Assembly (NCBI GenBank): GCA_937921555.1
Contig: CAKZUV010000132.1
Span: 1-44,114, forward strand
Source: an uncultured Saprospiraceae bacterium
Lineage (GTDB): Bacteria > Bacteroidota > Bacteroidia > Chitinophagales > Saprospiraceae
DNA: 44,114 nt
Direction of reading: 5' to 3'
Shown here: positions 1 through 9,229 of the stretch, one piece after another
How the letters are laid out: each line of letters opens with the position of its first letter
How positions within the stretch are numbered: the stretch's first letter is position 1
Made by a program: the position numbers and the translations under genes
The notes under the pieces: model-generated
Told to the model about the DNA's origin: nothing
Database searches by the model: none
Seen by the model: only the letters and a program-made list of their open reading frames with translations

Positions 1-2
1 CT

Positions 3-110
3 CATTTTGGCAAGGGAATTTTGGTTCAAGATGAGGCAAAAAACGTAGACGATGCCGTAGCATCGGCGAGGCTTTTTAACGAAATATTGGATCAAAAGGG
101 CCAGCCATAA
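3..110 (+). CDS. C-terminal tail of an unidentified protein (partial)
   Basis: Reading from base 3, an open frame of 35 codons runs from the left edge of the window to a TAA at 108-110. The peptide begins HFGKGILVQDEAKNVDDAVA and ends in a hydrophilic helix-like segment. I do not recognise the family from so short a tail. It is convergent with the GbsR-like gene that ends at 177. The 66-base gap between them has no strong terminator hairpin. The other two forward frames stop within the first 50 bases, which supports this frame. Confidence 0.5.
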   Translation, partial: HFGKGILVQDEAKNVDDAVASARLFNEILDQKGQP

Positions 111-176
111 ATCGGGAAGTTATTGTTTTACCATTACTAAAAAGTGACTTTAGTCAAAAAAGAATTGTGCAAAATC

Positions 177-677
177 TTATTTCATCATTTTCATGAATTT
201 ACTGATAAACCAGTTATTGTCTGCTTTGATCAGCTTATCTAAGGTAGAATCTGCTTTATTGGAAATTACTTTCATATCCTGGATGACTTTGCAAAATTCT
301 TCCGAGTGGCTGCACATACCATCGACACTGCTAACCTCTTCAAGTACCTTGAGCATCGGTTCGAGTTCTTTTTTCTTCCGCTGAATGATAATGCGGCGAA
401 ACACTTCCCACATATCTTTTTCGGCAATAAAAAATTCTTTCCGTTCTCCTGGCTTGAGCTCTTTATATACCAAACCCCAATCGATCAATGCCCGAATATT
501 CATATTGGCATTACCACGGGAAATTTTCAATTCATCCATAATCTCATCCGCAGACAGACATTCAGGCGCCAGTAACAACAGGGCGTGCACCTGTGCCATT
601 GTACGACTGATACCCCAACTCGATCCCAGACTGCCCCAGGAATTAATAAACCGATCTCTACCTTCGCGAACTGTCAT
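177..677 (-). CDS. GbsR/MarR-family transcriptional regulator
   Basis: This is a 166-residue DNA-binding protein of the GbsR branch of the MarR family, with an N-terminal winged helix-turn-helix and a helical dimerisation tail. Residues 1-30 (MTVREGRDRFINSWGSLGSS and following) match the opening of GbsR-like proteins. The segment LSADEIMDELKISRGNANMN is the recognition helix region, and the C-terminal third is charged and helical. An upstream in-frame ATG would add ten residues (MKTLFFKRKI); I prefer the internal ATG because family similarity starts there. The gene lies 86 bases downstream of gcvT on the same strand and may be the last gene of that transcript. GbsR members often control osmolyte or cell-envelope genes, but nothing here shows the target. 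Confidence 0.8.
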   Translation of the reverse strand: MTVREGRDRFINSWGSLGSSWGISRTMAQVHALLLLAPECLSADEIMDELKISRGNANMNIRALIDWGLVYKELKPGERKEFFIAEKDMWEVFRRIIIQRKKKELEPMLKVLEEVSSVDGMCSHSEEFCKVIQDMKVISNKADSTLDKLIKADNNWFISKFMKMMK

Positions 678-763
678 GATTTTTCGTTTAAAAAACAATG
701 TCTTCAATGGAAATAGGATTTTACGTGGTATTGTTCATGGAAGAGGCCTAATAATTTCAATTA

Positions 764-1870
764 TTATTTCGTTTTGTAAAATGGCAGTTTTGTCACCACC
801 GCAGGAAGGCGTTTTTTACCTACCACTATCATCACTTCTGTCCCCGCCTGATCGAATCCTTTTTTCACGTAGCCCATTCCGATTGGTATATTCAGTGACG
901 GAGATTGCGTTCCGGAGGTTACCTCCCCGATGGAATTTCCGGCCATATCTTCAATTTGGTAACCGTGGCGGGGTACTCTGCGGTCAGACAAGGTAAATCC
1001 TACCAGTTTCCGGTCAACTCCATCCGCACGTTGTGCCCGGAAAATATCAATAGAATTAAAATGATCTTTTTTGGTTTTGGTAATCCAGCCCAGTCCGGCT
1101 TCGATGGGAGAAGTTGTATCGTCGATATCATTACCGTACAGGCAGTAGCCCATTTCGAGTCTCAAGGTATCCCGCGCACCCAATCCGATAGGCATTACTT
1201 CTACGGCCGGATTTTCAAATAATGCTTTCCACAAGGCCAGAAGCTGGTCACTGTTTACATACAATTCAAATCCACCCGCACCCGTATATCCCGTTGCCGA
1301 AATCAGAACATTATCCAGCCCGGCTAGTGTTCCTTTGGTAAAAGTATAGTAGGAAAGACTGCTCAAATCTACTGCTGTGAGCGGTTGTAACAATTCAATT
1401 GCCTGTGGACCCTGTACGGCCAACAGCCCGGTACGGTCAGAAATATTGATCATCTTGGCATCAAAGGTATTTTGCTCCGCAATCCAGTTCCAGTCTTTTT
1501 CAATATTAGAAGCGTTCACAACCAGCATATAAGCTTGTTCGCCTTCAGAACAATTGTCTTCCGTCAGCCGGTACACTAACAAGTCATCTACTATTCCACC
1601 ATTTTTATTGGGCAAACAAGAATACTGCGCGTCGCCTATTTTTAACTTACTGACATCATTAGAGGTAACGAGTTGCAGCAAATCCTGTGCTTCTTTACCC
1701 CGGACGATAAACTCTCCCATGTGTGATACGTCGAAGACCCCTACTTTATTTCGGACAGCGGCGTGTTCATCTTTGATTCCCTGATAAGAAATAGGCATAT
1801 TGTAACCGGCAAAACTTGCCATTTTCGCACCCAGTTCTTCGTGAATCGTAGTTAGTGGTGTATGTTTCAT
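764..1870 (-). CDS. gcvT: Aminomethyltransferase, glycine cleavage system T protein
   Basis: GcvT is the cytoplasmic tetrahydrofolate-dependent component of the glycine cleavage system. It releases ammonia from the aminomethyl group carried by the H protein and makes 5,10-methylene-THF. The 368-residue length is typical of the family. It opens with [20 protein letters not shown], has [11 protein letters not shown] around residues 91-101 with the catalytic aspartate, and [11 protein letters not shown] around 231-241 in the folate-binding core, followed by the usual C-terminal barrel. The genes for the P, H and L proteins are not in the window. It starts 47 bases after the stop of the cyclophilin gene, so it may be read through from that transcript. 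Confidence 0.96.
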   Translation of the reverse strand: MKHTPLTTIHEELGAKMASFAGYNMPISYQGIKDEHAAVRNKVGVFDVSHMGEFIVRGKEAQDLLQLVTSNDVSKLKIGDAQYSCLPNKNGGIVDDLLVYRLTEDNCSEGEQAYMLVVNASNIEKDWNWIAEQNTFDAKMINISDRTGLLAVQGPQAIELLQPLTAVDLSSLSYYTFTKGTLAGLDNVLISATGYTGAGGFELYVNSDQLLALWKALFENPAVEVMPIGLGARDTLRLEMGYCLYGNDIDDTTSPIEAGLGWITKTKKDHFNSIDIFRAQRADGVDRKLVGFTLSDRRVPRHGYQIEDMAGNSIGEVTSGTQSPSLNIPIGMGYVKKGFDQAGTEVMIVVGKKRLPAVVTKLPFYKTK

Positions 1871-1917
1871 TGTATGGTTGGCGTAATTTGGTTAAAAAAA
1901 TAAGCGTTAAGTACGTT

Positions 1918-3939
1918 TTAGTTTTGTATTTTGATATCAGTGATCCGGTCTCCGATTTGGAGTTGATTGACAACCTCCATTCCTGATTTTACTTTGGCAA
2001 AAATGGTATAGTTACCATCCAGATGCGGAGTAGGAGTATGAGTGATAAACCATTGAGTACATTCAGTATGGTTTCCGGCGGAAGCCATTCCTACGTATCC
2101 CGCATCATTGTAGTAAGCCATTCCAAGTTCGGAGCGAATCGTATAATCCAGCCCCCCGTATCCGTCTCCGCGCGGGCATCCCCCCTGAACGACAAAATTA
2201 GAAATTACCCGGTGAAAGTTTTTGTTATCATAAAAATTATTCCGTGCCAGCTGAACAAAATTAGCTACGGTTGCCGGAGCGTGTTGTAACATCAGCGACA
2301 AGGTAATTTCTCCTTTTGGTGTAAATATTACTGCTTCCGCGTCCGGATTAATTCCGCCAATCAAGTCCCAGTCAATGGGATGATTGTAGCGAGGTGGTTG
2401 ATTTGCGGGAGCTGTGACGCCCTTAAAATAATCAACCGTTTTTTGCAGCTCATATTTTATTTCAATTTCCTTTGGCAATTCCAGTTTGCTCATCGCCGTT
2501 GTCATATAATCGATGCTATCCACCACAGATTTAAAATCCAGTGAAGGCATTCGCAATACTTTGGCTGCGTAAGCAATCATGGCAATATCTCCCTTTTCAA
2601 TCGCTTCCTGAAAATAGCCCGCTAATTCTTTTTTTACCCGAAGGGCGCGTCCACCAAAAAAACTTTTAAAATTAGGATTCATCGCAATTTCAGCCAGCGC
2701 ATCTACACTGGCCGACCGGATGATTGTTTGCTCGGACTGATATCCTTTTTGATAAATGTAATTGTAGTTCCAGCCGTATTCTGAGAGTGCTTTCAGTAAT
2801 CCGGCTTTTTCGTAAACATTATCACTCGGTGCCTCAAACCTCGCTTTTATTTCTCCGTTGATATTCGCTACCCTGTTTGCATAATATTTTGGCACGTGCC
2901 GGTTTGCCGCCCGCAAGAGGTTGTTACGAACTTGCCAGGAAAGATTCTCGGTATTTTTAATGTTAGAAAAATAAGCACTGGCATTCCGGGCATTTCCATA
3001 GTCAATAAAAAATTGACTGGCCGTTTGAGCAATATGCTGATTATCGCTTTTCAAGGCATCAAGAACCAGGTCTTTTACCTCATCGTGTTCGTAATTCCCC
3101 ATGGCTCGAATTACATTCACCCGCACTTGATAATTATCAGATTTTCCGTAGATATATCTGAGTGCCTCCAGACCGACGGGCTTCTTGGTTTTTCCGATGG
3201 CGATAGCCAAAGCCTGTAATATTTGTGGATTAACTTCCCGCTGAGCGACCTGATAAAATTCTCCTGCAAAGGTATCAATCTGTATATCTCTGGTCCGATA
3301 AAGATAATTTGCAGCAATCAACCGGACCGACTCGGGATATCCTTTTTTCGTAAGCAAGTCCACCATCCGTTGAGTACCGGCAGGGGAAGTGATTCCCCGC
3401 AATGCGTAGCGGTAAATAGCGTAAGCTTGCCCTTCCAGAAGCATCGTATCACTTCGGAAATAACTTCTCACATTACTGAGGTTATCAAGATATTCGCCCG
3501 ACGCAGATTTTCCAATGGCCTCCAGGGTGATTTTTTTAAACTTCTGAGAAGTAGCCAGGGTATCAGACGCAAATGCTTTTACAAGGGCAGGACCGGATTT
3601 TTCACTGCCGATCTGTCCCAGGGCGTAGGCTGCTGCCACTTTTACTTCCTGCACCTCATCGTCCAGTAATTGAATGAGCGAGTCGATTACCAATGGGTCT
3701 TTGTTAGAAGCAAAGGCAAGTGCCGCTGCGTAACGGTAACTCGGGTCACGATCATGAAAAAAAGGCAGAATACTGTCCGTTAGCAGCTGATCCTGATAAT
3801 CGTATATTTGTCGGTAGACCGGGTCTTTAAAATCCAGGTTAACATCTGTCAGAATTTCTTTGTTGGCAGGTACGCATTGCGTAAGGGTAAAGATTAATAT
3901 TCCGGATAACAGTAAACCAGGCAGCAAATTTCTCAACAT
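1918..3939 (-). CDS. HEAT-repeat lipoprotein with C-terminal cyclophilin peptidyl-prolyl isomerase domain
   Basis: The predicted protein has 673 residues. It starts MLRNLLPGLLLSGILIFTLT followed by Cys, a type II signal peptide, so it is probably a membrane-anchored periplasmic lipoprotein. Residues about 60-480 consist of helical HEAT-like repeats (for example DEVQEVKVAAAYALGQIGSE). The last 160 or so residues are a cyclophilin domain with FHRVISNFVVQGG and HLDGNYTIFAKV, which bind and isomerise proline peptide bonds. A longer frame reaches upstream to 4095 but would overlap the PBP gene and bury the signal peptide, so I chose the ATG at 3939. The usual cyclophilin tryptophan before LDG is replaced (PHLDG). 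It sits 52 bases after the PBP gene, which suggests a role in envelope protein folding or assembly; that link is inference. Confidence 0.9.
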   Translation of the reverse strand: MLRNLLPGLLLSGILIFTLTQCVPANKEILTDVNLDFKDPVYRQIYDYQDQLLTDSILPFFHDRDPSYRYAAALAFASNKDPLVIDSLIQLLDDEVQEVKVAAAYALGQIGSEKSGPALVKAFASDTLATSQKFKKITLEAIGKSASGEYLDNLSNVRSYFRSDTMLLEGQAYAIYRYALRGITSPAGTQRMVDLLTKKGYPESVRLIAANYLYRTRDIQIDTFAGEFYQVAQREVNPQILQALAIAIGKTKKPVGLEALRYIYGKSDNYQVRVNVIRAMGNYEHDEVKDLVLDALKSDNQHIAQTASQFFIDYGNARNASAYFSNIKNTENLSWQVRNNLLRAANRHVPKYYANRVANINGEIKARFEAPSDNVYEKAGLLKALSEYGWNYNYIYQKGYQSEQTIIRSASVDALAEIAMNPNFKSFFGGRALRVKKELAGYFQEAIEKGDIAMIAYAAKVLRMPSLDFKSVVDSIDYMTTAMSKLELPKEIEIKYELQKTVDYFKGVTAPANQPPRYNHPIDWDLIGGINPDAEAVIFTPKGEITLSLMLQHAPATVANFVQLARNNFYDNKNFHRVISNFVVQGGCPRGDGYGGLDYTIRSELGMAYYNDAGYVGMASAGNHTECTQWFITHTPTPHLDGNYTIFAKVKSGMEVVNQLQIGDRITDIKIQN

Positions 3940-3991
3940 TGAAGGTGTTTGTTTTGTAAGTTGTTTCGATGTTTTTTTTGAAAAAGCTTTT

Positions 3992-6697
3992 CTAAAATTC
4001 TTCCCCAAACTCTTCATTTTCTTCGGCAATTTGTTTGTTTTTAGTCGTATCGCCGGCTGCGGGATTTTCATCACCAAAAAAGTCATCATCACCAAAGCTC
4101 TCGTTTTCTTCTACTGGCTCCATATCATCAAAATTGAGTGGGCTTTCTCCATTGTAGTCGTATTGTTCACAATCGATTACGATTCCGAGATCGCCGGTTG
4201 GCTCGGCAAAACGAGCATTGATATCATAATCAATGGTTTCGTCCTGTTCGAGACTACGCAATAATTTTGCAAAGAAAGGACGTGCCATCTTGGCACCAAT
4301 TCCTAAATTCAAGCTTCGGAATCTCACCCAGCGATTGTCTCCTCCTACCCAGGTAGTAACGACCAGATCGGGCGTCAATCCAACAAACCAGCCATCCACA
4401 TAATTATTGGTCGTTCCGGTTTTTCCACCTACTTCACTTTTTATATTTCCAAAACCAGGCAAACCCTGATTCATTACATTCTTCATCATGTTGACCATGA
4501 CATAATTGGCATTAGGATTCAGTGCTCTGCGCTCTTCCTGAATTTCTTCGTAAATAATCTGACCATTGCCATCTTCTATTCTATTAATAAAAACTGGTTT
4601 GTTGTAAATACCATCATTAGCAAAAGTAGTATACGCACCGGCCAGTTCCTGTACCGTTAATTCACAGGAACCAAGACAAATTGAAGGTGCATGTGGCACT
4701 ACGTAGGTTCCGTTGCTGCGCTTGGCATCTTTCGGCAATCCCATGTTATCCACCAGGTCCCGGACGGGTTCCGCGTCTCCGAGTTGTTTCATCAAGTAAA
4801 CAGAAATCGTATTTTTAGAGTGTTGTAAACCCTTAAATAAAGTATAAGGAGCACCGCTGTATTCTCCATTGGCATTGTTAGGTGTCCAGTCTTCTTTCAG
4901 ATGGAAATTTCCTTCGCCCGCATGGATCGTATAAGGCAGGTCGTACACTTGCATACAGGGAGAAACCGACTGCTGAGCAATAGCGGTGGCATAGATAAAT
5001 GGCTTAAAAGTAGAACCTACCTGCCGTTCGGAAGTCACGTGATCAAACTGAAAATATTTGTGATTAATTCCGCCTACCCACGCTTTTACGTAGCCCGTTT
5101 TGGGATCTACGGCAATAGAGCCTAATTGCAAAAACATCTGGTGATACTTGATAGAATCCAGTGGCGCCATCGTGGTATCTTTTTCCATTTTGTCATTATA
5201 AGCAAACACCCGCATTTTGGTAGGTGTATTAAAACTCTCGGTAGCTGCTTTTCGCAGCGCAATAAATTTCGCTTTTACTTCTTTCCATTCGTCGGCCTTC
5301 ATCAGTTTTTTGTACTTGGCGGCCAGTGGACTTCCTACCAGTTTTCTGGAAACCAGTTTGGCGATCGTCCCCTTTTCCCGCTCTTCCTGAATCATCCGGT
5401 CAATATCGTGATCTCTTAATTCAAAACCATCCAGTTTTTTTGCGGCAGTCTTAATGGCAGGTTCCAGAATTTCGGCGCGTAACCGCTGATAGCGATCTGA
5501 TTCCCGGATACTTTTCTGGAGGGAACGTGCCCGGATGGCCAGATCCTGTTCCATTTCTTCGGGTTCCATCTCCTCGTCGGCATCTTCGTAAGTCCACGGA
5601 TCTTTTCCCTTCCAGTGACGATTAAAGGTCCGCTGCAATTTTTCCATGTGCTTATACATAGCCGCTTCTGCGTGTGCCTGAATCTTCGGATCAATGGTCG
5701 TATAGATTTTTAATCCGTCCCGGTAAATGTCGTAAGATTCTCCGTTGGTTTTTAAATTTTCGGGACGGTTCAGGATTCGGCTTAATTCTTTTCTCAGTTC
5801 CATTCTGAAATAAGGAGCAGGGCCGTCTGCGTGAGTTTTCCGGCGAAAATTGGTCATATCGAGTGGTAACTGCCGTAACATGTCATAATCTTCCCGGGAA
5901 AGATGCCCCGCTTTTTGCATTTGCTTTAAAACAACCTCTCTCCGTTTGGTCGTAATATCGGGACGTCGGATCGGATTATACAGGGAGGGATTTTTTAACA
6001 TTCCTACCAGCGTGGCCGCCTCTTCTATCCGCAAAGAATCCTGACTGGTTCCAAAATAAATTTCAGAAGCGGCTTTAATACCGTAAGCACCGTTCGTAAA
6101 ACTGAATTTATTGAGGTACATCGCCATGATCTCCTCCTTGGTATAACTACGTTCGAGTTTGACGGCCGTAATCCATTCTTTGAATTTACGGGTTCCCAGC
6201 GCAAAGATTTTTTCAATAAAATTCATACCGGCGAAATTCCGGTCAGAGTAAAGCAATTTGGCCAGCTGCTGGGTGATGGTACTACCACCACCGGCACTTC
6301 TCTGCCCCATCAATCCGGTACGTACAACTACCCGGGAAAGCGCCTCGAAGTCAATTCCGGAATGGCTGTAATAACGTTCATCTTCGGTAGCAATCAATGC
6401 TTTAACCAGGTAAGGTGACAGTTGGTCAAAATCAACCGGAATACGATTTTCAACGTAGTACCGGCCAAGTACATCCCCGTCGGCGGCGTATACTTCGGAA
6501 GCGAAGTTACTGTTTGGATTTTCCAGTTCTTCGAAGGTAGGCAAATCCTGAAAAGAAAGAACGACAAATAGTAAGGCTACTCCCAGTATGCCTAAAATGG
6601 TCGCTCCCCACATCAACTTTACGATTTTCCGGTATTTTGGATATCGTTGCTGACGAATCGAATTTCCGCTGTCCGCATTGTTATTTGGCTGATCCAT
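3992..6697 (-). CDS. Class A penicillin-binding protein (glycosyltransferase/transpeptidase), PBP1A type
   Basis: This 901-residue inner-membrane enzyme polymerises lipid II and cross-links peptidoglycan. There is a short cytoplasmic tail, a membrane helix at about 28-48, a GT51 domain with the catalytic glutamate in IATEDERYYSHSGID (Glu105) and GGGSTITQQLAK (137-148), and a transpeptidase domain with SxxK at Ser562 (GSTFK), SxN at 627-629 (SKN) and KTG at 759-761. An unusually long helical charged insert, about 350-490, separates the two domains. The tail is acidic and Phe/Gly-containing. It is the first of two class A PBPs in the window; the other is at 35026-37488. A possible promoter -7 element lies at 6769-6776. 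Confidence 0.95.
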   Translation of the reverse strand: MDQPNNNADSGNSIRQQRYPKYRKIVKLMWGATILGILGVALLFVVLSFQDLPTFEELENPNSNFASEVYAADGDVLGRYYVENRIPVDFDQLSPYLVKALIATEDERYYSHSGIDFEALSRVVVRTGLMGQRSAGGGSTITQQLAKLLYSDRNFAGMNFIEKIFALGTRKFKEWITAVKLERSYTKEEIMAMYLNKFSFTNGAYGIKAASEIYFGTSQDSLRIEEAATLVGMLKNPSLYNPIRRPDITTKRREVVLKQMQKAGHLSREDYDMLRQLPLDMTNFRRKTHADGPAPYFRMELRKELSRILNRPENLKTNGESYDIYRDGLKIYTTIDPKIQAHAEAAMYKHMEKLQRTFNRHWKGKDPWTYEDADEEMEPEEMEQDLAIRARSLQKSIRESDRYQRLRAEILEPAIKTAAKKLDGFELRDHDIDRMIQEEREKGTIAKLVSRKLVGSPLAAKYKKLMKADEWKEVKAKFIALRKAATESFNTPTKMRVFAYNDKMEKDTTMAPLDSIKYHQMFLQLGSIAVDPKTGYVKAWVGGINHKYFQFDHVTSERQVGSTFKPFIYATAIAQQSVSPCMQVYDLPYTIHAGEGNFHLKEDWTPNNANGEYSGAPYTLFKGLQHSKNTISVYLMKQLGDAEPVRDLVDNMGLPKDAKRSNGTYVVPHAPSICLGSCELTVQELAGAYTTFANDGIYNKPVFINRIEDGNGQIIYEEIQEERRALNPNANYVMVNMMKNVMNQGLPGFGNIKSEVGGKTGTTNNYVDGWFVGLTPDLVVTTWVGGDNRWVRFRSLNLGIGAKMARPFFAKLLRSLEQDETIDYDINARFAEPTGDLGIVIDCEQYDYNGESPLNFDDMEPVEENESFGDDDFFGDENPAAGDTTKNKQIAEENEEFGEEF

Positions 6698-6768
6698 AAT
6701 GATTCAAATTTGTGTTTTCTCCAGTTGTATGAAAGGAGAACATTTAGCACGCGCCCCTTATTTTCTTA

Positions 6769-6776
6769 CAAATATA
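6769..6776 (-). promoter_or_regulatory. Possible -7 element for the class A PBP gene
   Basis: On the minus strand the bases read TATATTTG, a full match to the Bacteroidota -7 consensus TAnnTTTG, placed about 70 bases before the ATG at 6697. No good TTTG -33 element is seen at the usual 19-21 base spacing, so only half of the expected promoter is visible. The leader also contains short inverted repeats, including CTTAC/GTAAG around the -7 element. Confidence 0.35.
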
Positions 6777-6817
6777 CGCTTCGTAAGGAGGATTTTGATA
6801 AAATAAGGGTAAAGAAG

Positions 6818-7873
6818 TTATTGCTGCCGATAATAATCGAGGCTCTCAGCAATTTCAGCCTCCTTCGCAATCTGGTTAAATAACGCTTCTCCCGGTGATT
6901 TTAGCATGGTAAAATTAATCTCCGCTGTGTCATTTTTTTTGTCTTGCTGCATCAAAGCCAGCAATTTTTGGTAGCTGTCCGTACCAAAGTCGTGTTTTCC
7001 GTATTGTTTTAACAAAAAACGGGTAATCTGATCCAAATCCCGGGGTAATAGTCCTTTTTTCAGGCTGAGATAACTTTCACAAATCATTCCGGCAGCAATC
7101 GCTTCTCCGTGTAATAGTGGCCGGTCCGTATTCAGGGCATTGCTCTCCAATGCGTGACCGATGGTATGACCGAAGTTGAGCACTTTACGTAATCCAGCCT
7201 CAAAAGGGTCCGCTTCTACGATATTTTTTTTGATTAAAATTGATCTTTCTAAAAATTTCACGGCGTGTGATACCTCCATTTTTTCGATTTGCTGTAATTC
7301 CGTCCACTGTCCGGCATCCGCAATCAAACTGTGTTTGATGACCTCGGCGAATCCACTGCGCAATTCCCGGGGCGACAGGGTCTTTAGAAATTCAGGGCAG
7401 ACTATGACCGCTAACGGGTTTTTAAATAATCCAATACTGTTTTTTATTTCGGCAAAATCAATTCCCAGTTTACCGCCCACCGAGGCATCTACTTGTGATA
7501 AAAGCGTCGTTGGCATTTGGATAAAATCCATACCCCGCTTAAAAGTACTGGCACAAAATCCGCCCATATCTCCGATCACGCCACCACCCAAATTGATGGT
7601 CAGATCGCGGCGTCCACCTCCCTGCGCCATCATCTGTTGCCAGATTTGGGTGCAGGTACTGATATTTTTATTGGTTTCGCCCGACTGAATTTCAATTATT
7701 TCAAATGGAATTTCACCCGCCTCTTTTTCTAAAAGCGGCAAACAATCCGCCCGGGTATTTTCATCCACGATAATAAAGACCTGATTATAATTACCTTTCC
7801 GCAAATAACCCCGAAAGTTTTCGCCTAACGGTCCGAGATGGATACTGTAATCGTCCAGTTTGATGGTATTCAT
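6818..7873 (-). CDS. aroB: 3-dehydroquinate synthase
   Basis: AroB catalyses the second step of the shikimate pathway, converting DAHP to 3-dehydroquinate with NAD and a divalent metal in the cytoplasm. The 351-residue protein has the NAD-binding glycine motif LGGGVIGDMGGF (about 95-106), PTTLLSQVDASVGGKLGID (121-139) with active-site residues, and the metal-ligand motif NFGHTIGHALE near residues 232-242. The length is normal. The gene stands alone between the PBP gene (120-base gap) and the monooxygenase-fold gene (110-base gap). aroA lies 2.8 kb away on the opposite strand. Confidence 0.96.
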   Translation of the reverse strand: MNTIKLDDYSIHLGPLGENFRGYLRKGNYNQVFIIVDENTRADCLPLLEKEAGEIPFEIIEIQSGETNKNISTCTQIWQQMMAQGGGRRDLTINLGGGVIGDMGGFCASTFKRGMDFIQMPTTLLSQVDASVGGKLGIDFAEIKNSIGLFKNPLAVIVCPEFLKTLSPRELRSGFAEVIKHSLIADAGQWTELQQIEKMEVSHAVKFLERSILIKKNIVEADPFEAGLRKVLNFGHTIGHALESNALNTDRPLLHGEAIAAGMICESYLSLKKGLLPRDLDQITRFLLKQYGKHDFGTDSYQKLLALMQQDKKNDTAEINFTMLKSPGEALFNQIAKEAEIAESLDYYRQQ

Positions 7874-7983
7874 GTTTACAAATTTAAATTTATTTCGTCG
7901 GTTAGCTGTTGCTTTTTTGAGGTTATTGAATCAAAAAAGAGTATTCGCACGAATTGAGGAATTATTCGTAAAAAATGGTTTGG

Positions 7984-8283
7984 TTAAGGCAGGACAATAT
8001 CGTACATCGTGAGCGTGTGGGCTAGTGGCTTCTCCGCAAACCGGGCCTTTGTTTCCGCCCAGGTCGCTTTAAATAAATCGGAATGGCGGTATTCGTTTAA
8101 TGCAGTTTCATCGGTCCAGAAGCTGTAGGTAAAAACAATGTTGGGTTGGGCCTTGTCCTGAAATACTTCCAGATAATGACATCCGGGAAAATTCCGGATC
8201 GCCCTTTTCTTTTTTTCAAACATGACAAAAAAATCCGCCAGTTCTTCGGGCTTAAAAGTCATTCGGACAATGCGCTTAATCAT
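7984..8283 (-). CDS. Antibiotic biosynthesis monooxygenase (ABM)-fold protein
   Basis: This is a 99-residue protein of the dimeric alpha/beta ABM fold. Recognisable features are the opening MIKRIVRMTFKPEELADFFV, GCHYLEVFQDKAQPNIVFTY and SFWTDETALNEYRHSDLFKA, which follow the YgiN/ABM pattern. Members include small heme or quinone oxygenases and many proteins of unknown role, so the substrate cannot be named. Its start overlaps the end of the SAM hydrolase gene by 8 bases, which implies translational coupling and co-expression. No cofactor-binding residues are diagnostic. Confidence 0.8.
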   Translation of the reverse strand: MIKRIVRMTFKPEELADFFVMFEKKKRAIRNFPGCHYLEVFQDKAQPNIVFTYSFWTDETALNEYRHSDLFKATWAETKARFAEKPLAHTLTMYDIVLP

Positions 8284-9052
8284 TTTGAAAATCTATTTGA
8301 ACGTGTTCGTCAATTTCCATTCCCAGCATACTGGAAGCCTTTCCCAGGTTGATGGCAATTTCGAGATAGTTGGCAGAATTTACGAGGCAAAGCATCTCGC
8401 CGACGGGAACTTCCGCGTAATTTTGCCGGATGACCGTCAGTGGTTCGTGCCGTTTAAAATATATTTTAAATGGTCTGCCTTTTCCTATTTTTTCCAGCAG
8501 GTCTCCACTGATGTTGGTAATGGCATTTTCGTAATTATCCACGTGAATAACAGCGCCGCGAATACGATCTACCGTTGTGACGGGCTGAATGCTGATTCTT
8601 TCTTCGATCGTCTCAATGGGAATACCGATTTCGTTAAAAGGCATTTCACTCAAAATATGACGGACGCCCTGCGCGAAAACCTCTCCTAGTGGATTGGCAG
8701 CTTTTGGGTTGTACGTAAGTTCATAAACGCTGGTTAACTGCTCTTTGTCAAATGCCAGGGCAAACAAACCATTGTCCGGACCAATAAAATAATGGTCATC
8801 GTAACGAATGGCTAAAAAACAGTGATTCGGTGCGTAAAAATTGTTTACACTCACCAGATGAATCGTGCCGGCAGGGAAATGCTGATAGGCGTTTTTAAGG
8901 ACAAAAGCACCCTGAACTATATCGTAAGTTTTAATGTTATGGCTGATATCAATCAGGTTGAGTTGTGGGTCTTCACAAAGCAATGCTCCTTTGATAACGG
9001 CACTGTAATAGTCCGTGGTACCAAAATCCGAGATAAAAGTAACAATTGCCAT
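8276..9052 (-). CDS. S-adenosylmethionine hydrolase (DUF62 / SAM hydroxide adenosyltransferase family)
   Basis: The 258-residue protein belongs to the chlorinase/fluorinase-like DUF62 family. Most bacterial members hydrolyse S-adenosylmethionine to adenosine and methionine. It opens MAIVTFISDFGTTDYYSAVI, with the family aspartate near residue 10, followed by FIGPDNGLFALAF, and a C-terminal beta domain with VDNYENAITNI. It lacks the flanking genes seen in halogenation clusters, so hydrolase is the conservative call. It is the first gene of a two-gene unit with the ABM-fold protein (8-base overlap). It is divergent from phoH across 177 bases. Confidence 0.88.
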   Translation of the reverse strand: MAIVTFISDFGTTDYYSAVIKGALLCEDPQLNLIDISHNIKTYDIVQGAFVLKNAYQHFPAGTIHLVSVNNFYAPNHCFLAIRYDDHYFIGPDNGLFALAFDKEQLTSVYELTYNPKAANPLGEVFAQGVRHILSEMPFNEIGIPIETIEERISIQPVTTVDRIRGAVIHVDNYENAITNISGDLLEKIGKGRPFKIYFKRHEPLTVIRQNYAEVPVGEMLCLVNSANYLEIAINLGKASSMLGMEIDEHVQIDFQND

Positions 9053-9229
9053 ACTGATAAAAGTTTTTTAAAATTGTATACACAATGATCCGCAACGCAG
9101 TAAAATTTAGATTAAATTTACCTCTGCGTTAAGCGGCCAAATGGTATATCCCCGACAAATGTACGCAGTCTGGCCGAAAGAAAGTAACTGATACGATTTC
9201 TAATTAATTTTTTAAAAAAATATATTCTA

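Noticed and set aside
8276-9052. Fluorinase or chlorinase function
   Set aside because: The protein is in the same superfamily, but there are no halometabolite genes nearby, and most bacterial members are SAM hydrolases.
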